Assembly: GCA_963714375.1 (NCBI GenBank)
Contig: CAVQOG010000003.1
Span: 248,001 to 312,000, forward strand
Length of the DNA stretch: 64,000 nucleotides
Origin: UBA5794 sp963714375
Lineage (GTDB): Bacteria > Actinomycetota > Acidimicrobiia > Spongiisociales > UBA5794
Direction: 5' to 3'
The translations under genes and the position numbers were made by a program. The stretch's first letter is position 1; each line of letters begins with the position of its first letter. This document shows, in pieces, positions 15,373 through 24,108 of the stretch. A model generated the notes under the pieces. That model saw only the letters and a program-made list of their open reading frames with translations, was not told the DNA's origin and did no database searches.

Positions 15373-15396
15373 TTGTATACAGTACACCGTGTACAA
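15373..15396. promoter_or_regulatory. Putative GntR/FCD operator upstream of the BMC operon
   Basis: The inverted repeat TTGTATAC (15373-15380) and GTGTACAA (15389-15396), with an 8-bp spacer and one mismatch, resembles the TNGTATACNA-type sites bound by FCD-group GntR regulators. On the minus strand it overlaps a possible promoter for the operon (TTGCAT, 16 bp, TACTGT). A GntR/FCD gene points away from it about 220 bp to the right. Repression relieved by a pathway metabolite is the likely mode. Confidence 0.65.
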
Positions 15397-15613
15397 GAAC
15401 ATGCAAATCGTTCATGACCCCGATGAGAAATCGAGCAACCTACGTGAGAACCCTTGCAAGGCCTTGGTCGCCACCGTTTGGTATGACCGCCTCACTCGCA
15501 GTCTTCCCGGGCGCTCGATCGGGATGCCGTATATCGTATTCGGAACACAAACGCGCTGCACATCGGTTTCGCACGGTACTCTGCCGGGCATGCGCCAAGT
15601 AGGAGAGAGCGCC

Positions 15614-16288
15614 ATGTTCAACAAGATTGACCAGACCCAGACCCGACTGGCGGAGTCCGTCTATGAGCAGATCTTCGATGCCATCGTCCGTGGCTCCATC
15701 GTCCCAGGGACCAAGCTCATCCAGGAGACGCTCGCCACCGAACTCGCGGTGAGCCGCACGCCAGTCCGCGAAGCTCTCCTGCGTCTGGAACAGGAAGGGA
15801 TACTCGAGTTCGTTCCGCGGCGCGGCTTCTTTGTTCGGGACATCTCCGAAACCGAGGTGAACGATCTCTACGAGGTTCGTACCGCGATCGAGGGCTTCGC
15901 CGCCCGCGTCGTTGCCGAGACCGGCGATCCACGAGCGCTGAAACGGCTGGAGGAGATCATTCGGTCCCAGTCCGAAACACAACCCGCTTCGGTCGTCGAT
16001 GCATTTCGCGCGAACGAAAGGGTTCACCGGGGAGTGGTCGAGGCGACGGCAAACCCCGTCCTACTGGAACTCTTCGACTCTGTGTGGACCCGCAGCATCG
16101 GCCTGCGGATGTACGCCCATGCTTTCAGCTCGGAAAAGTACGTCCAGCATGTGGTCGACGAGCACGTCCCCCTCCTCGATGCCCTCCTTGCCGGCGACGG
16201 CGAAAGAGCGGAACGGGAAATGGTCACCCACATCCAGGCCGGTCGCGACGTCCAGCTTGCGGCACGGCACGCACCGCAACCCGACTAG
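15614..16288 (+). CDS. GntR-family regulator with FCD ligand domain
   Basis: A 224-residue regulator. The winged helix-turn-helix spans about 10-75 (IVRGSIVPGTKLIQETLATE then AVSRTPVREALLRLEQEGIL). The rest is an all-helical FCD domain, which senses small carboxylates and often uses a metal held by Asp/His residues (FRANERVHRGVV and VDEHVPLLDALLAGD are typical). It is divergent from the BMC operon and so its probable local regulator, acting at 15373-15396. AGGAGAG before ATG 15614 decides against the much longer frame. The 217 bp between operator and start are unexplained and could be a long 5' UTR. Confidence 0.92.
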   Translation: MFNKIDQTQTRLAESVYEQIFDAIVRGSIVPGTKLIQETLATELAVSRTPVREALLRLEQEGILEFVPRRGFFVRDISETEVNDLYEVRTAIEGFAARVVAETGDPRALKRLEEIIRSQSETQPASVVDAFRANERVHRGVVEATANPVLLELFDSVWTRSIGLRMYAHAFSSEKYVQHVVDEHVPLLDALLAGDGERAEREMVTHIQAGRDVQLAARHAPQPD

Positions 16289-16375
16289 GACCGGTCTCTC
16301 CTCGGGACGGTCCCGATGCCGCTCCCCTCGGAAGCCCGGCTTAGGGGATCTGATGCCTTCTCTCAGTTGGTTTCT

Positions 16376-16774
16376 CTAACCGACGTGATACCAGGTATTG
16401 CCGCCGCCGTCTTGAATCGTCCCATTCGATTGAAGCGTGAAGTCGAGGTAGAGCGGCAGGGTCAGCGGATGACCGTTGAAGCATCGGGCTCGGTTGAACG
16501 TAATCTTGAGTGTGTCTGCGCCACCTTCTACTGAACCACTGCCATGGGCGAGAATCGGCGTGAGAGGAGCACCACCACACACCGTTGCTCCGAGATCAAA
16601 GAGAGTCATTCGGGCGCCAGACCGACGTGCCGTGACATAGGCGATCTGATTGCTGCCGTCTCCGTCGACTCCGACCCAAACTCCGGAGAAGTCGGCTGGT
16701 ACGGCGGCGATGGCGGGTACGGCCAGCCCGATGGTCATGGCCAGCGTTGCCAGGAGAATAAGAAATCGACGCAT
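16376..16774 (-). CDS. Secreted small protein of unknown function
   Basis: A 132-residue protein with a clear signal peptide (MRRFLILLATLAMTIGLA followed by VPAIAA, cleavage near residue 24). The mature part begins with DFSGVWVGVDGDGSNQ and looks like a small beta-barrel or lipocalin-like domain with two cysteines that could form a disulfide. I cannot assign a family. The start at 16774 is set by AAGGAAG. It converges with the GntR gene; the 87 bp between them show no feature. Confidence 0.7.
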   Translation of the reverse strand: MRRFLILLATLAMTIGLAVPAIAAVPADFSGVWVGVDGDGSNQIAYVTARRSGARMTLFDLGATVCGGAPLTPILAHGSGSVEGGADTLKITFNRARCFNGHPLTLPLYLDFTLQSNGTIQDGGGNTWYHVG

Positions 16775-17092
16775 GATCTTCCTTTCGACAATGCGGCTTC
16801 GAGCGTGAGCCACCACTCAATGTACACGTTCGAACACACGGCCTCAATGGGTTTGAGAGAACTCAGGATCCGGTTGTGAGAGCACACCAATAGCGTCTCT
16901 GGCTGGCCTTGTTGACGTGATCAACCCCGAATTGTCAACGCCACCCAGGCCCTCGATGCGGGGCTGGTGCACGAGCTCTTTCGTGCGCCCACCGTGGCGG
17001 CATTTGTCTGCCACTACATCGCCATCTGGATTGTCGTCCACCAGAAGTAGTCATCGTCGCGGTGACCTACTGCGGGAGGTACCTTCACGAGC
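16775..17092. other. 318-bp region without a supported gene
   Basis: This gap separates the secreted protein gene (minus) from a small membrane protein gene (plus), so it should hold two promoters. I see an imperfectly motivated pair GTTGAC/GTCAAC (about 16913-16940, 16-bp spacing) that could be an operator. A start-less frame ends in IWIVVHQK at the TAG near 17050. Neither is strong enough to call. Confidence 0.4.
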
Positions 17093-17347
17093 ATGGAATA
17101 TGAGGATCCCTACTTGGATGACGATATCCCAGGCTACGTCGAGGACGGCGATCGCTTTGATCGTCCGATTCCGAGTCGACGCGCCCAGAAGATCGTGCGT
17201 ACCATCGCTGCATTTGTCCTGGCATCGATGCTTGCCGCGGCAGGCACACCAATCAGCTGGGTATCAATCGCAACGGCAGTCCTCATGTTCTTGATCTGGA
17301 CCGAGATCTGGTCACCCCGGACCCGCGACAAGGACGACGTGATCTAG
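17093..17347 (+). CDS. Small two-helix membrane protein, unknown
   Basis: An 84-residue protein with an acidic N-terminus (EYEDPYLDDDIPGYVED) followed by two adjacent hydrophobic segments (about 37-54 and 55-72) and a charged end. GGGAGGT lies 12 bases upstream of the ATG, longer than ideal. No family is recognised, and an acidic tail plus helical hairpin says little about function. It converges with the malic enzyme gene. Confidence 0.55.
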   Translation: MEYEDPYLDDDIPGYVEDGDRFDRPIPSRRAQKIVRTIAAFVLASMLAAAGTPISWVSIATAVLMFLIWTEIWSPRTRDKDDVI

Positions 17348-17357
17348 ACGTTGTCGG

Positions 17358-17393
17358 GTAGCCGAAGTCGGAGGCGGTCGGACTTCCGGCTAC
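17358..17393. terminator. Bidirectional terminator-like hairpin
   Basis: GTAGCCGAAGTC (17358-17369) pairs with GACTTCCGGCTAC (17381-17393) with one bulged base, around an 11-base loop. It sits between the convergent genes ending at 17347 and 17390 and overlaps the malic enzyme stop. It has no T-run. Confidence 0.6.
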
Positions 17394-18733
17394 GTCTGGG
17401 TTGCTGCGTTGGCGACCGCGGCTGCGACAGCTTGGTGGACGGATACGTCCAAGGGATCCGGGAGCAACTCATCGTCGGGTGATGCGTTGGCAATCGCGTG
17501 CGCCGCGGCCCGTTTCATGGCGATTGTCACAGACGGCGATCGGGCGTCGAGTGCCCCCCTGAAGATCCCAGGAAACGACAGCACGTTGTTCACAATGGAC
17601 CCGTCGGCAGCAGTGGCAGCGCCCGCCGCGATGGCGTCGCGTGGGGTGATCTCAGGGAGTGGGTTGGTGAGGGCCATGATGATCTGGCCATCAACCACGC
17701 GATCTGGGGACAGAAGACCTGGCTGTCCTGTGGCCAAGACAAGCACGTCGGACGTCGAAACGACCTTGTCAAAATGGGCATCAGTCGTGCCGATGTCGAT
17801 CACGACACCAGGTGCGGAAACCTCACGGAGACGGTTCACTCCGATATCGGAAGGGTCGTACGCAGCAATCGTCTTGAAACCGAGCCCAGATGCAAGTCCA
17901 GCAATGGCGCTCCCGGCAGCACCAAGACCGACCTGCCCGAAGGAGAGCTCTGAGATCGGCCGATCCGCCCGCCTGGCTGCCGAGATCACAGCGGCGGAGA
18001 CGACCACGGCGGTTCCGTGTTGATCATCGTGGAAGACCGGGATGTTGAGTTGCTCCTCGAGCGATCGCTCAATCTCGTACACGGCGGGAGTCGCAATATC
18101 CTCAAGGTGGATACCGCCGAAGCCAGGAGCAAGCCGAACGACGGTCTCGATCACATCAATCGGATCCGTGGCGTCGAGGACAATGGGGACAGCGTTTACA
18201 CCAACCATCTGGGCATAGAACAATGACTTGCCCTCCATCACCGGCAGCGCTGCGACTGGACCAACATTTCCGAGCCCGAGCACCCTCGTCCCATTCGTGA
18301 TGATCGCGATCGTGTTGCCACGCCACGTCAAGGTGTCTGCGAGCGATTCATCTTCCTCTATCGCCGCGACGACCCGCGCGACCCCTGGTGTGTAAACCTC
18401 GCGAATGTCCTGAAGTGTCCTCACGACGGCGTTCGTTTCAATCTTGATCTTGCCGCCCTTGTGCTGCTCCCACACCTTGTCGACCCGGCCGGGGAGCACC
18501 TCGACGCCATCAATTGCATTCATCGCCGCCGCGATGGCTTCGATAGCTTCCTTGCCGGGAGCGATGATCGCAACTTCACGGATGTTGTGGTTTGCCCCGA
18601 TGTGGATGGTCTCGATCTCTCCGATGTTCGCTCCGTGCTCACCTGCCACTACCAGAGCCTTCCCAAGTAGCCCGGGGGTGCGAGCGGTTCTGATACGGAA
18701 GACTTGATCGCGTTCAATGGATAGGTCACCCAT
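17390..18733 (-). CDS. NAD-dependent malic enzyme with N-terminal ACT domain
   Basis: A 447-residue enzyme that oxidatively decarboxylates malate to pyruvate. An ACT domain occupies about 10-88 (RTPGLLGKALVVAGEHGANI). The malic core shows VYTPGVARV, GLGNVGPVAALPVMEGK, the metal site FHDDQHGTAVVVSAA and the NAD-binding GQVGLGAAGSAIAGL. The ACT domain suggests allosteric control by an amino acid or other small ligand. The start overlaps the upstream acetyltransferase stop (TGATG). Coenzyme choice (NAD versus NADP) is inferred from the bacterial malic enzyme subgroup, not proven. Confidence 0.94.
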   Translation of the reverse strand: MGDLSIERDQVFRIRTARTPGLLGKALVVAGEHGANIGEIETIHIGANHNIREVAIIAPGKEAIEAIAAAMNAIDGVEVLPGRVDKVWEQHKGGKIKIETNAVVRTLQDIREVYTPGVARVVAAIEEDESLADTLTWRGNTIAIITNGTRVLGLGNVGPVAALPVMEGKSLFYAQMVGVNAVPIVLDATDPIDVIETVVRLAPGFGGIHLEDIATPAVYEIERSLEEQLNIPVFHDDQHGTAVVVSAAVISAARRADRPISELSFGQVGLGAAGSAIAGLASGLGFKTIAAYDPSDIGVNRLREVSAPGVVIDIGTTDAHFDKVVSTSDVLVLATGQPGLLSPDRVVDGQIIMALTNPLPEITPRDAIAAGAATAADGSIVNNVLSFPGIFRGALDARSPSVTIAMKRAAAHAIANASPDDELLPDPLDVSVHQAVAAAVANAATQT

Positions 18734-19719
18734 CAGGCAACCCGATCCACGGTCTTGGTGTACTCGACGAACCCACGTACCTTCTCGAAGCCGAGGCGTT
18801 GGTAGAGGCCCACCGCCCCAGTTGGGTTCTCCGAATCAACACCGAGCGTTGCGTAGTCGAGTCTGCTGTCACGGAACGCCTTCATCGACTCCGTGATGAG
18901 GAATGATGCGAGGCCGCGACCTCGGTGCGAGCGCGCGGTTCCGACTCCTTCGATCCAGCCCTCGGTATAGCCGCGAGCATCCCAATCATGCGGGTACGCA
19001 GCACTCATCACATACGAAACCGGGCGATCATTCTCCATGACCGCAAATGATGCATCTGGCCGCTGCATCTCAACGGATCGTGCCTCCCACATCTCAAGCG
19101 TCCAGGGTTGGGAGCCGCGGTGGTCTCGAAAAGCGTCGTTGCGCACAGCAAGTGCATCCTCGGCCGAGACATCCCCGAACGCCACCAGACGTAATCCATC
19201 GGGCAGGGAGGAGCCTTCGATTGGTTCGGAAAGGTCGCGACGAAGCTCATCGATATACATGGAGGCTTCGTAGCCGTTTGCCTCCAAGAGTCTTCTCTTG
19301 TCTGGCCGCGTCGGAAACACAAGCTGGTGATATCGAATAGGGAGATCGATGTCGGTGGCGGCAACCCGCTCTGCCCCGCGATTCATCCACCATGCAAGCG
19401 CGAACTCCATGATTTCAGGAGTGCGGTGGTCGGGATGGATGAAGTTCTCGTCATAGACCTTCCACGTTTCGAGGGGTTCTGGGACGAGCTGGTTCCAAAG
19501 AGACACCAACACGCTTCCATCATCTCGGGCTGCAATCAAAGTGTCGGTCTCGACATCGGTCATCGGGCTGTCGAAACGGTCATCAATCTCGGCAGCGGTT
19601 TCTGAAAAAGTGTCATCAACCATGAAGCAGGCATGTTGGAGGGCTGCGATCGCCTCGACATCGTCGCGCGTAGCTGCCCGCCAAGAAACACCCTCGACCT
19701 GGGGCGGCACGAAACTCAT
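18733..19719 (-). CDS. Tandem GNAT-fold acetyltransferase
   Basis: A 328-residue protein with two GNAT folds. The C-terminal one (about 170-325) carries the acetyl-CoA loop VGTARSHRGRGLASFLI and the NPTGAVGLYQRLGF end motif. The N-terminal fold (about 10-150) is degenerate, with HPDHRTPEIMEFAL in place of the pyrophosphate loop. This layout resembles mycothiol synthase MshD and other two-domain actinobacterial GNATs, but no mycothiol genes adjoin it. It is coupled with both neighbours (ATGA upstream, TGATG downstream). The substrate is unknown. Confidence 0.85.
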   Translation of the reverse strand: MSFVPPQVEGVSWRAATRDDVEAIAALQHACFMVDDTFSETAAEIDDRFDSPMTDVETDTLIAARDDGSVLVSLWNQLVPEPLETWKVYDENFIHPDHRTPEIMEFALAWWMNRGAERVAATDIDLPIRYHQLVFPTRPDKRRLLEANGYEASMYIDELRRDLSEPIEGSSLPDGLRLVAFGDVSAEDALAVRNDAFRDHRGSQPWTLEMWEARSVEMQRPDASFAVMENDRPVSYVMSAAYPHDWDARGYTEGWIEGVGTARSHRGRGLASFLITESMKAFRDSRLDYATLGVDSENPTGAVGLYQRLGFEKVRGFVEYTKTVDRVA

Positions 19720-19964
19720 GTCGGCTCAGCCTCTCGATGATCATCCACGCGAAAACGGTCCCTGAACAGAAACGGAATTGCGGCAAGCAAAACAAAACAC
19801 GCTCCAGTGACAATCGACAGGGACACCCCGTATCCACCCTCCGATCGGTCGATGAGACCGACAACCACCATGAGCTCAGTCACAACAACGGCAACGGTGA
19901 CCGCGACGGACCCCGCGGCAAGGAGCCACAACGCGTACATTGCGATGAGTCGATGTGTCTTCAT
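19716..19964 (-). CDS. Small two-helix membrane protein
   Basis: An 82-residue protein with hydrophobic segments at about 7-37 and 48-66, and a basic, then acidic tail (FRDRFRVDDHREAEP). It overlaps the acetyltransferase start by an ATGA junction, which supports it being a real, co-translated gene. No family is recognised. Confidence 0.65.
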   Translation of the reverse strand: MKTHRLIAMYALWLLAAGSVAVTVAVVVTELMVVVGLIDRSEGGYGVSLSIVTGACFVLLAAIPFLFRDRFRVDDHREAEPT

Positions 19965-20045
19965 GCGTTCCGTTCACGACGTTCAGTTGATAAAGGTAGA
20001 GGCCTCTGGACATTGCGATGCGTGTCCGGGGGTAGTTCGCGGCGT

Positions 20046-20801
20046 TCAGTTCGTGAAGGTGTACGCCTGAGGGGATGCCCATCGACGCGCAACCCGCTGG
20101 TAGCCCGCGCCGGATCGAGCAAAATCTTCGACCTCAAGCCCGAGCAGACTATCGCGTACGTCTCCCGCGCTCTCATCGAACACCAGATCCCCGTCGTTGA
20201 ACAAGGTTGCCACCCTCGCGTAGTCAAGTTCCACCATCGATTCGGCCGAAAACTCGACAAGCCAGCGCTCGAGGTCATTGAGGTGTTGGATCGGGCCCTC
20301 AGGAAACCCTGCATTCTCCAGAACCGACGCTGCCCACCGAACACGATCAACGGCCTCGCCAAGTGACGTCCGGTATCGGATCGAAGTAATCACATCGTCG
20401 TCGTAGAGATCACGTTCGGACGGATGAAAGGCACAGAACCAACGCAGTGGAACATGCCAAGCCGACGAAAGAATGAAGGACCGGCCGATTGTGCTCGCTC
20501 GCTTCAGCCGGGAAAGCTCAGTGATCGCGTAGAGGCGCTGTACTTCAGAAACCAACCCGGACTCGGGGTTCTGCCTGCTGAGCGCCACCACACCTTCGAG
20601 CATGCGGAGGCGTGCATTTCGGGGACATGCGTACTGGGTGTCATGCCATGTCGTGAAGATGGCGTCGTCTGTTGTCGATTCGCTCCACACGAAGTCGTCG
20701 TCGATTGTGAGTGCGCCTGGCGCGTTCACATCCCGACGAGGAGGAAGACCAGCGGCACCGATCGATGGGATATACACACGCAGGTACGCCGTTGCAATCA
20801 T
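20046..20801 (-). CDS. Actinobacterial protein of unknown function
   Basis: A 251-residue soluble protein beginning MIATAYLRVYIPSIGAAGLP. It has no signal peptide or membrane helix. A basic middle (AITELSRLKRAS) and Trp-rich stretches (SSAWHVPLRWFCAFHPSERD) are noticeable. The AYLRVY start is a pattern I associate with uncharacterised actinobacterial proteins, but I cannot name a domain. The start at 20801 was chosen because the longer frame crosses the repeat copy at 20818 and the leucine dehydrogenase promoter region. Confidence 0.65.
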   Translation of the reverse strand: MIATAYLRVYIPSIGAAGLPPRRDVNAPGALTIDDDFVWSESTTDDAIFTTWHDTQYACPRNARLRMLEGVVALSRQNPESGLVSEVQRLYAITELSRLKRASTIGRSFILSSAWHVPLRWFCAFHPSERDLYDDDVITSIRYRTSLGEAVDRVRWAASVLENAGFPEGPIQHLNDLERWLVEFSAESMVELDYARVATLFNDGDLVFDESAGDVRDSLLGLEVEDFARSGAGYQRVARRWASPQAYTFTN

Positions 20802-20817
20802 TGTCCGATGGTAGACG

Positions 20818-20874
20818 CCGTACCCAGGGTTCCACCCGGAGCACGCCACACTCGCCACAGAAGCGAGAACACGC
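20818..20874 (+). repeat. Dispersed 55-bp repeat, degenerate copy F
   Basis: It begins with CGTACCCAGGGTTCCA, identical to copy A over 16 bases, and keeps GGAGC and CACAGAAGCG at plausible places, but the middle has diverged. It lies between divergent genes, like copy C. Confidence 0.45.
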
Positions 20875-20946
20875 TTCCGTTGTGGCGGGTCAGACAAGGC
20901 CGGTATCATATGGGCGTCCGACGAGACGATCCCGGCGGAGGCCATC

Positions 20947-22008
20947 TTGGGAGTCTTCGACCTAGTCGAAACCGAATCTCACCAATCAGTACATTTCGGA
21001 GTAGATCACAAGTCCGGTCTCCGATCGATCATCGCCATCCACGACACCACCCTCGGTCCCGCCCTCGGCGGAACTCGCTTCTATCCCTATGCCTCTGAAG
21101 AAGACGCACTCATCGATGTCCTGCGCTTGTCGAAGGGCATGACGTACAAGGCTGCATGTGCTGGATTGGATCTGGGAGGTGGAAAGGCGGTCATCATGGG
21201 CGACCCCGCCACCTTGCGTTCCGACGGTCTGTTTCGGGCCTATGGACGTTTCGTGGACTCGCTCGGCGGCACATACATCACTGCCGAGGATGTCGGCACA
21301 ACCGTTCCGGATATGGCCATCGTCAGGCAGGAGACCGACCACGTCAGCGGTCTGCCGATAGAGACGGGCGGATCCGGCGATCCGTCCCCGGCAACCGCAC
21401 GAGGGGTCCTCTCGGCAATTGAGGCAGTGAGTGAGCACCTTTGGGGAACCGACGATCTCGCTGGAAGAAGGGTCGCTATCAAGGGAATCGGGAAGGTCGG
21501 TTTCTCGCTTGCCGAACGACTTCACCGACGCGGCGCCGAGCTCATCGTTGCTGATATCAACTCGTCGGCGACGGACCGTGCCGCGGCCGGTCTTGGTGCC
21601 AAGGTCACATCAGTAGACGACATCCACGCCGTGGACTGTGACATATTTGCTCCGTGCGCGCTTGGCGCAGACATCAATCCCATTACCGTTCCCCAGCTCA
21701 ACTGTCTCGCGGTCGCAGGGTCGGCAAACAACCAGCTTGCGACACCCGAGGACGCCGTTCGCTTGAAGGATGCCGGTATCACGTACGTGCCGGACTTCGT
21801 TGCGAACGCCGGTGGCATCATCAACATCGCTGCGGGCGACGGTGGCTACTCAAGTGAAAGGGCGATAGCCATGATCGATCGTATTGGCTCAACCGTCGCG
21901 AGGATCCTCACCAAGGCCGTCGAGCTCGACATCGATACCCATACAGCAGCCGTGCTCGTCGCCGACGAACGGATCGCTGCAGCCAGGCAGAAAAAGGAGA
22001 CGCCGTGA
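20947..22008 (+). CDS. Leucine (branched-chain amino acid) dehydrogenase
   Basis: A 353-residue Glu/Leu/Phe/Val dehydrogenase that converts Leu, Val or Ile to the 2-keto acid with NAD+. The catalytic lysines are in GMTYKAACAGLDLGGGKAVI, and a Rossmann motif (GIGKVGFSLAERL) begins near 180. The length and the missing hexameric GDH insertions fit leucine or valine dehydrogenase. The start is TTG at 20947, with GGCGGAGG in front; no ATG fits. Its stop overlaps the GTG of the next gene, a keto-acid dehydrogenase E1, so the two form a degradation unit. Confidence 0.92.
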   Translation: MGVFDLVETESHQSVHFGVDHKSGLRSIIAIHDTTLGPALGGTRFYPYASEEDALIDVLRLSKGMTYKAACAGLDLGGGKAVIMGDPATLRSDGLFRAYGRFVDSLGGTYITAEDVGTTVPDMAIVRQETDHVSGLPIETGGSGDPSPATARGVLSAIEAVSEHLWGTDDLAGRRVAIKGIGKVGFSLAERLHRRGAELIVADINSSATDRAAAGLGAKVTSVDDIHAVDCDIFAPCALGADINPITVPQLNCLAVAGSANNQLATPEDAVRLKDAGITYVPDFVANAGGIINIAAGDGGYSSERAIAMIDRIGSTVARILTKAVELDIDTHTAAVLVADERIAAARQKKETP

Positions 22009-24035
22009 CGCTTGAACTTGACAGCGTGATCGACCACACCGCACTTGGGCTTTCCAACGACGACCTCATCTCCCTGTACCGGAACATGGTCCTCGCTCGC
22101 AAACTCGACGAGCGTATGTGGGCGCTCAACCGGCAAGGCCGCGTTCCGTTCGTGGTCTCAGTCTCGGGTCACGAGGCAACGCAGGTTGGTGCGGCAGCTG
22201 CCATCGACCCGACGCGGGATTGGAGCCTTCCGTACTACCGGGACACCGCGTTCGCCCTCGCGATCGGGATGTCCCCAGAGGACGTCTTTGCTGGCGTGTT
22301 CTCCAAGGCCTCCGATCCGTCAAGCGGTGGGCGTCAGATGCCAGCACACTGGTCCGAGCCCGACCTCAACATCCTGAGCCAGTCGTCGGTGATCGGCGTG
22401 CAATACCCACACGCATGCGGGATTGCATATCAGCTCCAACGAATGGGAAGCGACTCGGTCGTGCTCGTCGACGGTGGCGAAGGTTCGACATCGGAGGGCG
22501 ACTGGCACGAAGCCATGAACTTTGCTGGCATTCACAAGCTGCCTGTCATATTCCTTATCCAGAACAATCTGTACGCGATCTCGGTGCCAGCTGCATCTGG
22601 CGTTGCGGGACAGGTCGCGGACAGGGCTGTGGGCTACGGAATGCCTGGCATCGTCGTTGACGGAAACAACATCCTCGAGGTCTACGGGGCGATGACCGCC
22701 GCTGTGGATCGGGCTCGTGCAGGCGAGGGTCCGACCCTCATCGAAGCCAAGACCTATCGCTACTACGCACACACCTCAGATGACGACGACAAGCTCTACC
22801 GCAGCAGGGAAGAGGTCGAATTGTGGCGACGCAAAGATCCGATTCCGAACTTCCGCCAATACCTCGTTGAGCAACGGGTGCTCTCCGATGCACTTGAGAG
22901 GGAGATTGATGCCGAGGTCACGGAAACGATTGCCGCTGCCGTGAAGTCAACGGAGAGTTCTCCGGATCCGACCGATCCGCTGACGCATGTCTATGCGAAT
23001 CCGATCGATCCGGCTACCGCCACCACCGAAATTGAACTTGAACCCCACGGCGAACAGGGCAATCTGATCACGGCGATCAACAAGGGGCTCCACTCGTTGA
23101 TGGAGTCCGACGACCGCATGGTTGTGTTCGGTGAAGACGTTGCCGATCCAAAGGGCGGAGTGTTCAAGGCAACGAAAGGACTCACCGACGCATTCGGTGA
23201 GGACCGCTCTTTCAACACTCCACTTGCCGAAGCGCTTGTGATCGGGTTGAGTGTTGGCATGGCTGCAGCCGGTGCACGGCCATGCGCTGAGATTCAATTT
23301 GCGGACTTCATTCATCCGGGTTTTGACCAAATCGTGTCGGAGCTTGCACGGATCCACTATCGCTCGAACGGTCGTTGGAACATGCCGGTGACTATCAGGG
23401 TTCCCTATGGCGGTGGTATCCACGGGGCGATGTACCACTCGCAGTCGATTGAGGCGTTTTACTCACACATACCGGGTCTGAAGGTTGTTATCCCATCAAC
23501 TCCTGCCGATGCTGTCGGTCTCCTTCGCTCCGCAATGGAGGATCCTGACCCGGTGATGGTGCTCGAACCGAAGAAGCTCTACCGACTTGCGAAAGGTCCC
23601 ATCCCAACGGGGGATCACCGGGTGCCGATCGGCAAGGCGGCACTTCGCAGGGACGGGAATGACCTGACGATCATTGCCTATGGCACGATGGCCTACTTTT
23701 CGGTGGAGGCAGCAGACAAGCTCGCCGAGGAAGGTATCGAGGCAACGGTGCTTGACCTGCGATCACTTCGACCGCTGGACTGGCCGACGATCGAGGCTGC
23801 GGTCCAGCGCACGTCGAAGGTGCTGATTGTCCATGAGGACAACAAGTTCCTTGGATTTGGTGCCGAGGTTGCTGCCCAGATCGCCGAGAAGTCGTTCGAA
23901 TGGCTCGACGCTCCGGTGAGCCGGTACGCGTCGCCCGAGATCCCTGCATTCCCGTTTGCCCTCGGCCTCGAAACCCAGGTCATGCCCAACGTCGAGGGGA
24001 TCATCGAACACGCACGGGAATTGGCCAACTACTAA
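22005..24035 (+). CDS. Fused E1 alpha-beta subunit of branched-chain 2-oxoacid dehydrogenase
   Basis: A 676-residue thiamine-diphosphate enzyme in which the E1 alpha (about 1-320) and E1 beta (about 345-676) subunits are one chain. The alpha part has the ThDP site DGGEGSTSEGDWHEAMN and IQNNLYAIS, and the phosphorylation-loop-like YYAHTSDDDDKLYRS. The beta part has FGEDVADPKGGVFKAT and FADFIHPGFDQI. It decarboxylates the keto acids produced by the leucine dehydrogenase next to it and transfers the acyl group to an E2. E2 and E3 genes are not in the window. Start GTG 22005 (GTGA overlap). Confidence 0.93.
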   Translation: MTLELDSVIDHTALGLSNDDLISLYRNMVLARKLDERMWALNRQGRVPFVVSVSGHEATQVGAAAAIDPTRDWSLPYYRDTAFALAIGMSPEDVFAGVFSKASDPSSGGRQMPAHWSEPDLNILSQSSVIGVQYPHACGIAYQLQRMGSDSVVLVDGGEGSTSEGDWHEAMNFAGIHKLPVIFLIQNNLYAISVPAASGVAGQVADRAVGYGMPGIVVDGNNILEVYGAMTAAVDRARAGEGPTLIEAKTYRYYAHTSDDDDKLYRSREEVELWRRKDPIPNFRQYLVEQRVLSDALEREIDAEVTETIAAAVKSTESSPDPTDPLTHVYANPIDPATATTEIELEPHGEQGNLITAINKGLHSLMESDDRMVVFGEDVADPKGGVFKATKGLTDAFGEDRSFNTPLAEALVIGLSVGMAAAGARPCAEIQFADFIHPGFDQIVSELARIHYRSNGRWNMPVTIRVPYGGGIHGAMYHSQSIEAFYSHIPGLKVVIPSTPADAVGLLRSAMEDPDPVMVLEPKKLYRLAKGPIPTGDHRVPIGKAALRRDGNDLTIIAYGTMAYFSVEAADKLAEEGIEATVLDLRSLRPLDWPTIEAAVQRTSKVLIVHEDNKFLGFGAEVAAQIAEKSFEWLDAPVSRYASPEIPAFPFALGLETQVMPNVEGIIEHARELANY

Positions 24036-24046
24036 CCGTGCCTGTT

Positions 24047-24102
24047 TCGCGTACCCAGGGTTCCAGAAGTGGGTTTTTCGACACTGGAGCCGACAGAACG
24101 GT
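24047..24102 (+). repeat. Dispersed 55-bp hairpin repeat, copy A
   Basis: CGCGTACCCAGGGTTC at the left and GGAGCCGACAGAACGG at the right, with an inner stem TCCAG/CTGGA around a T-rich loop. It lies 11 bp after the E1 stop and ends just before the acetyltransferase start. Confidence 0.75.
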
Positions 24103-24108
24103 GGGGCA

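Noticed and set aside
16913..17055. Short frame ending IWIVVHQK
   Set aside because: No start codon or ribosome site, and no family resemblance; could be a remnant but cannot be supported.
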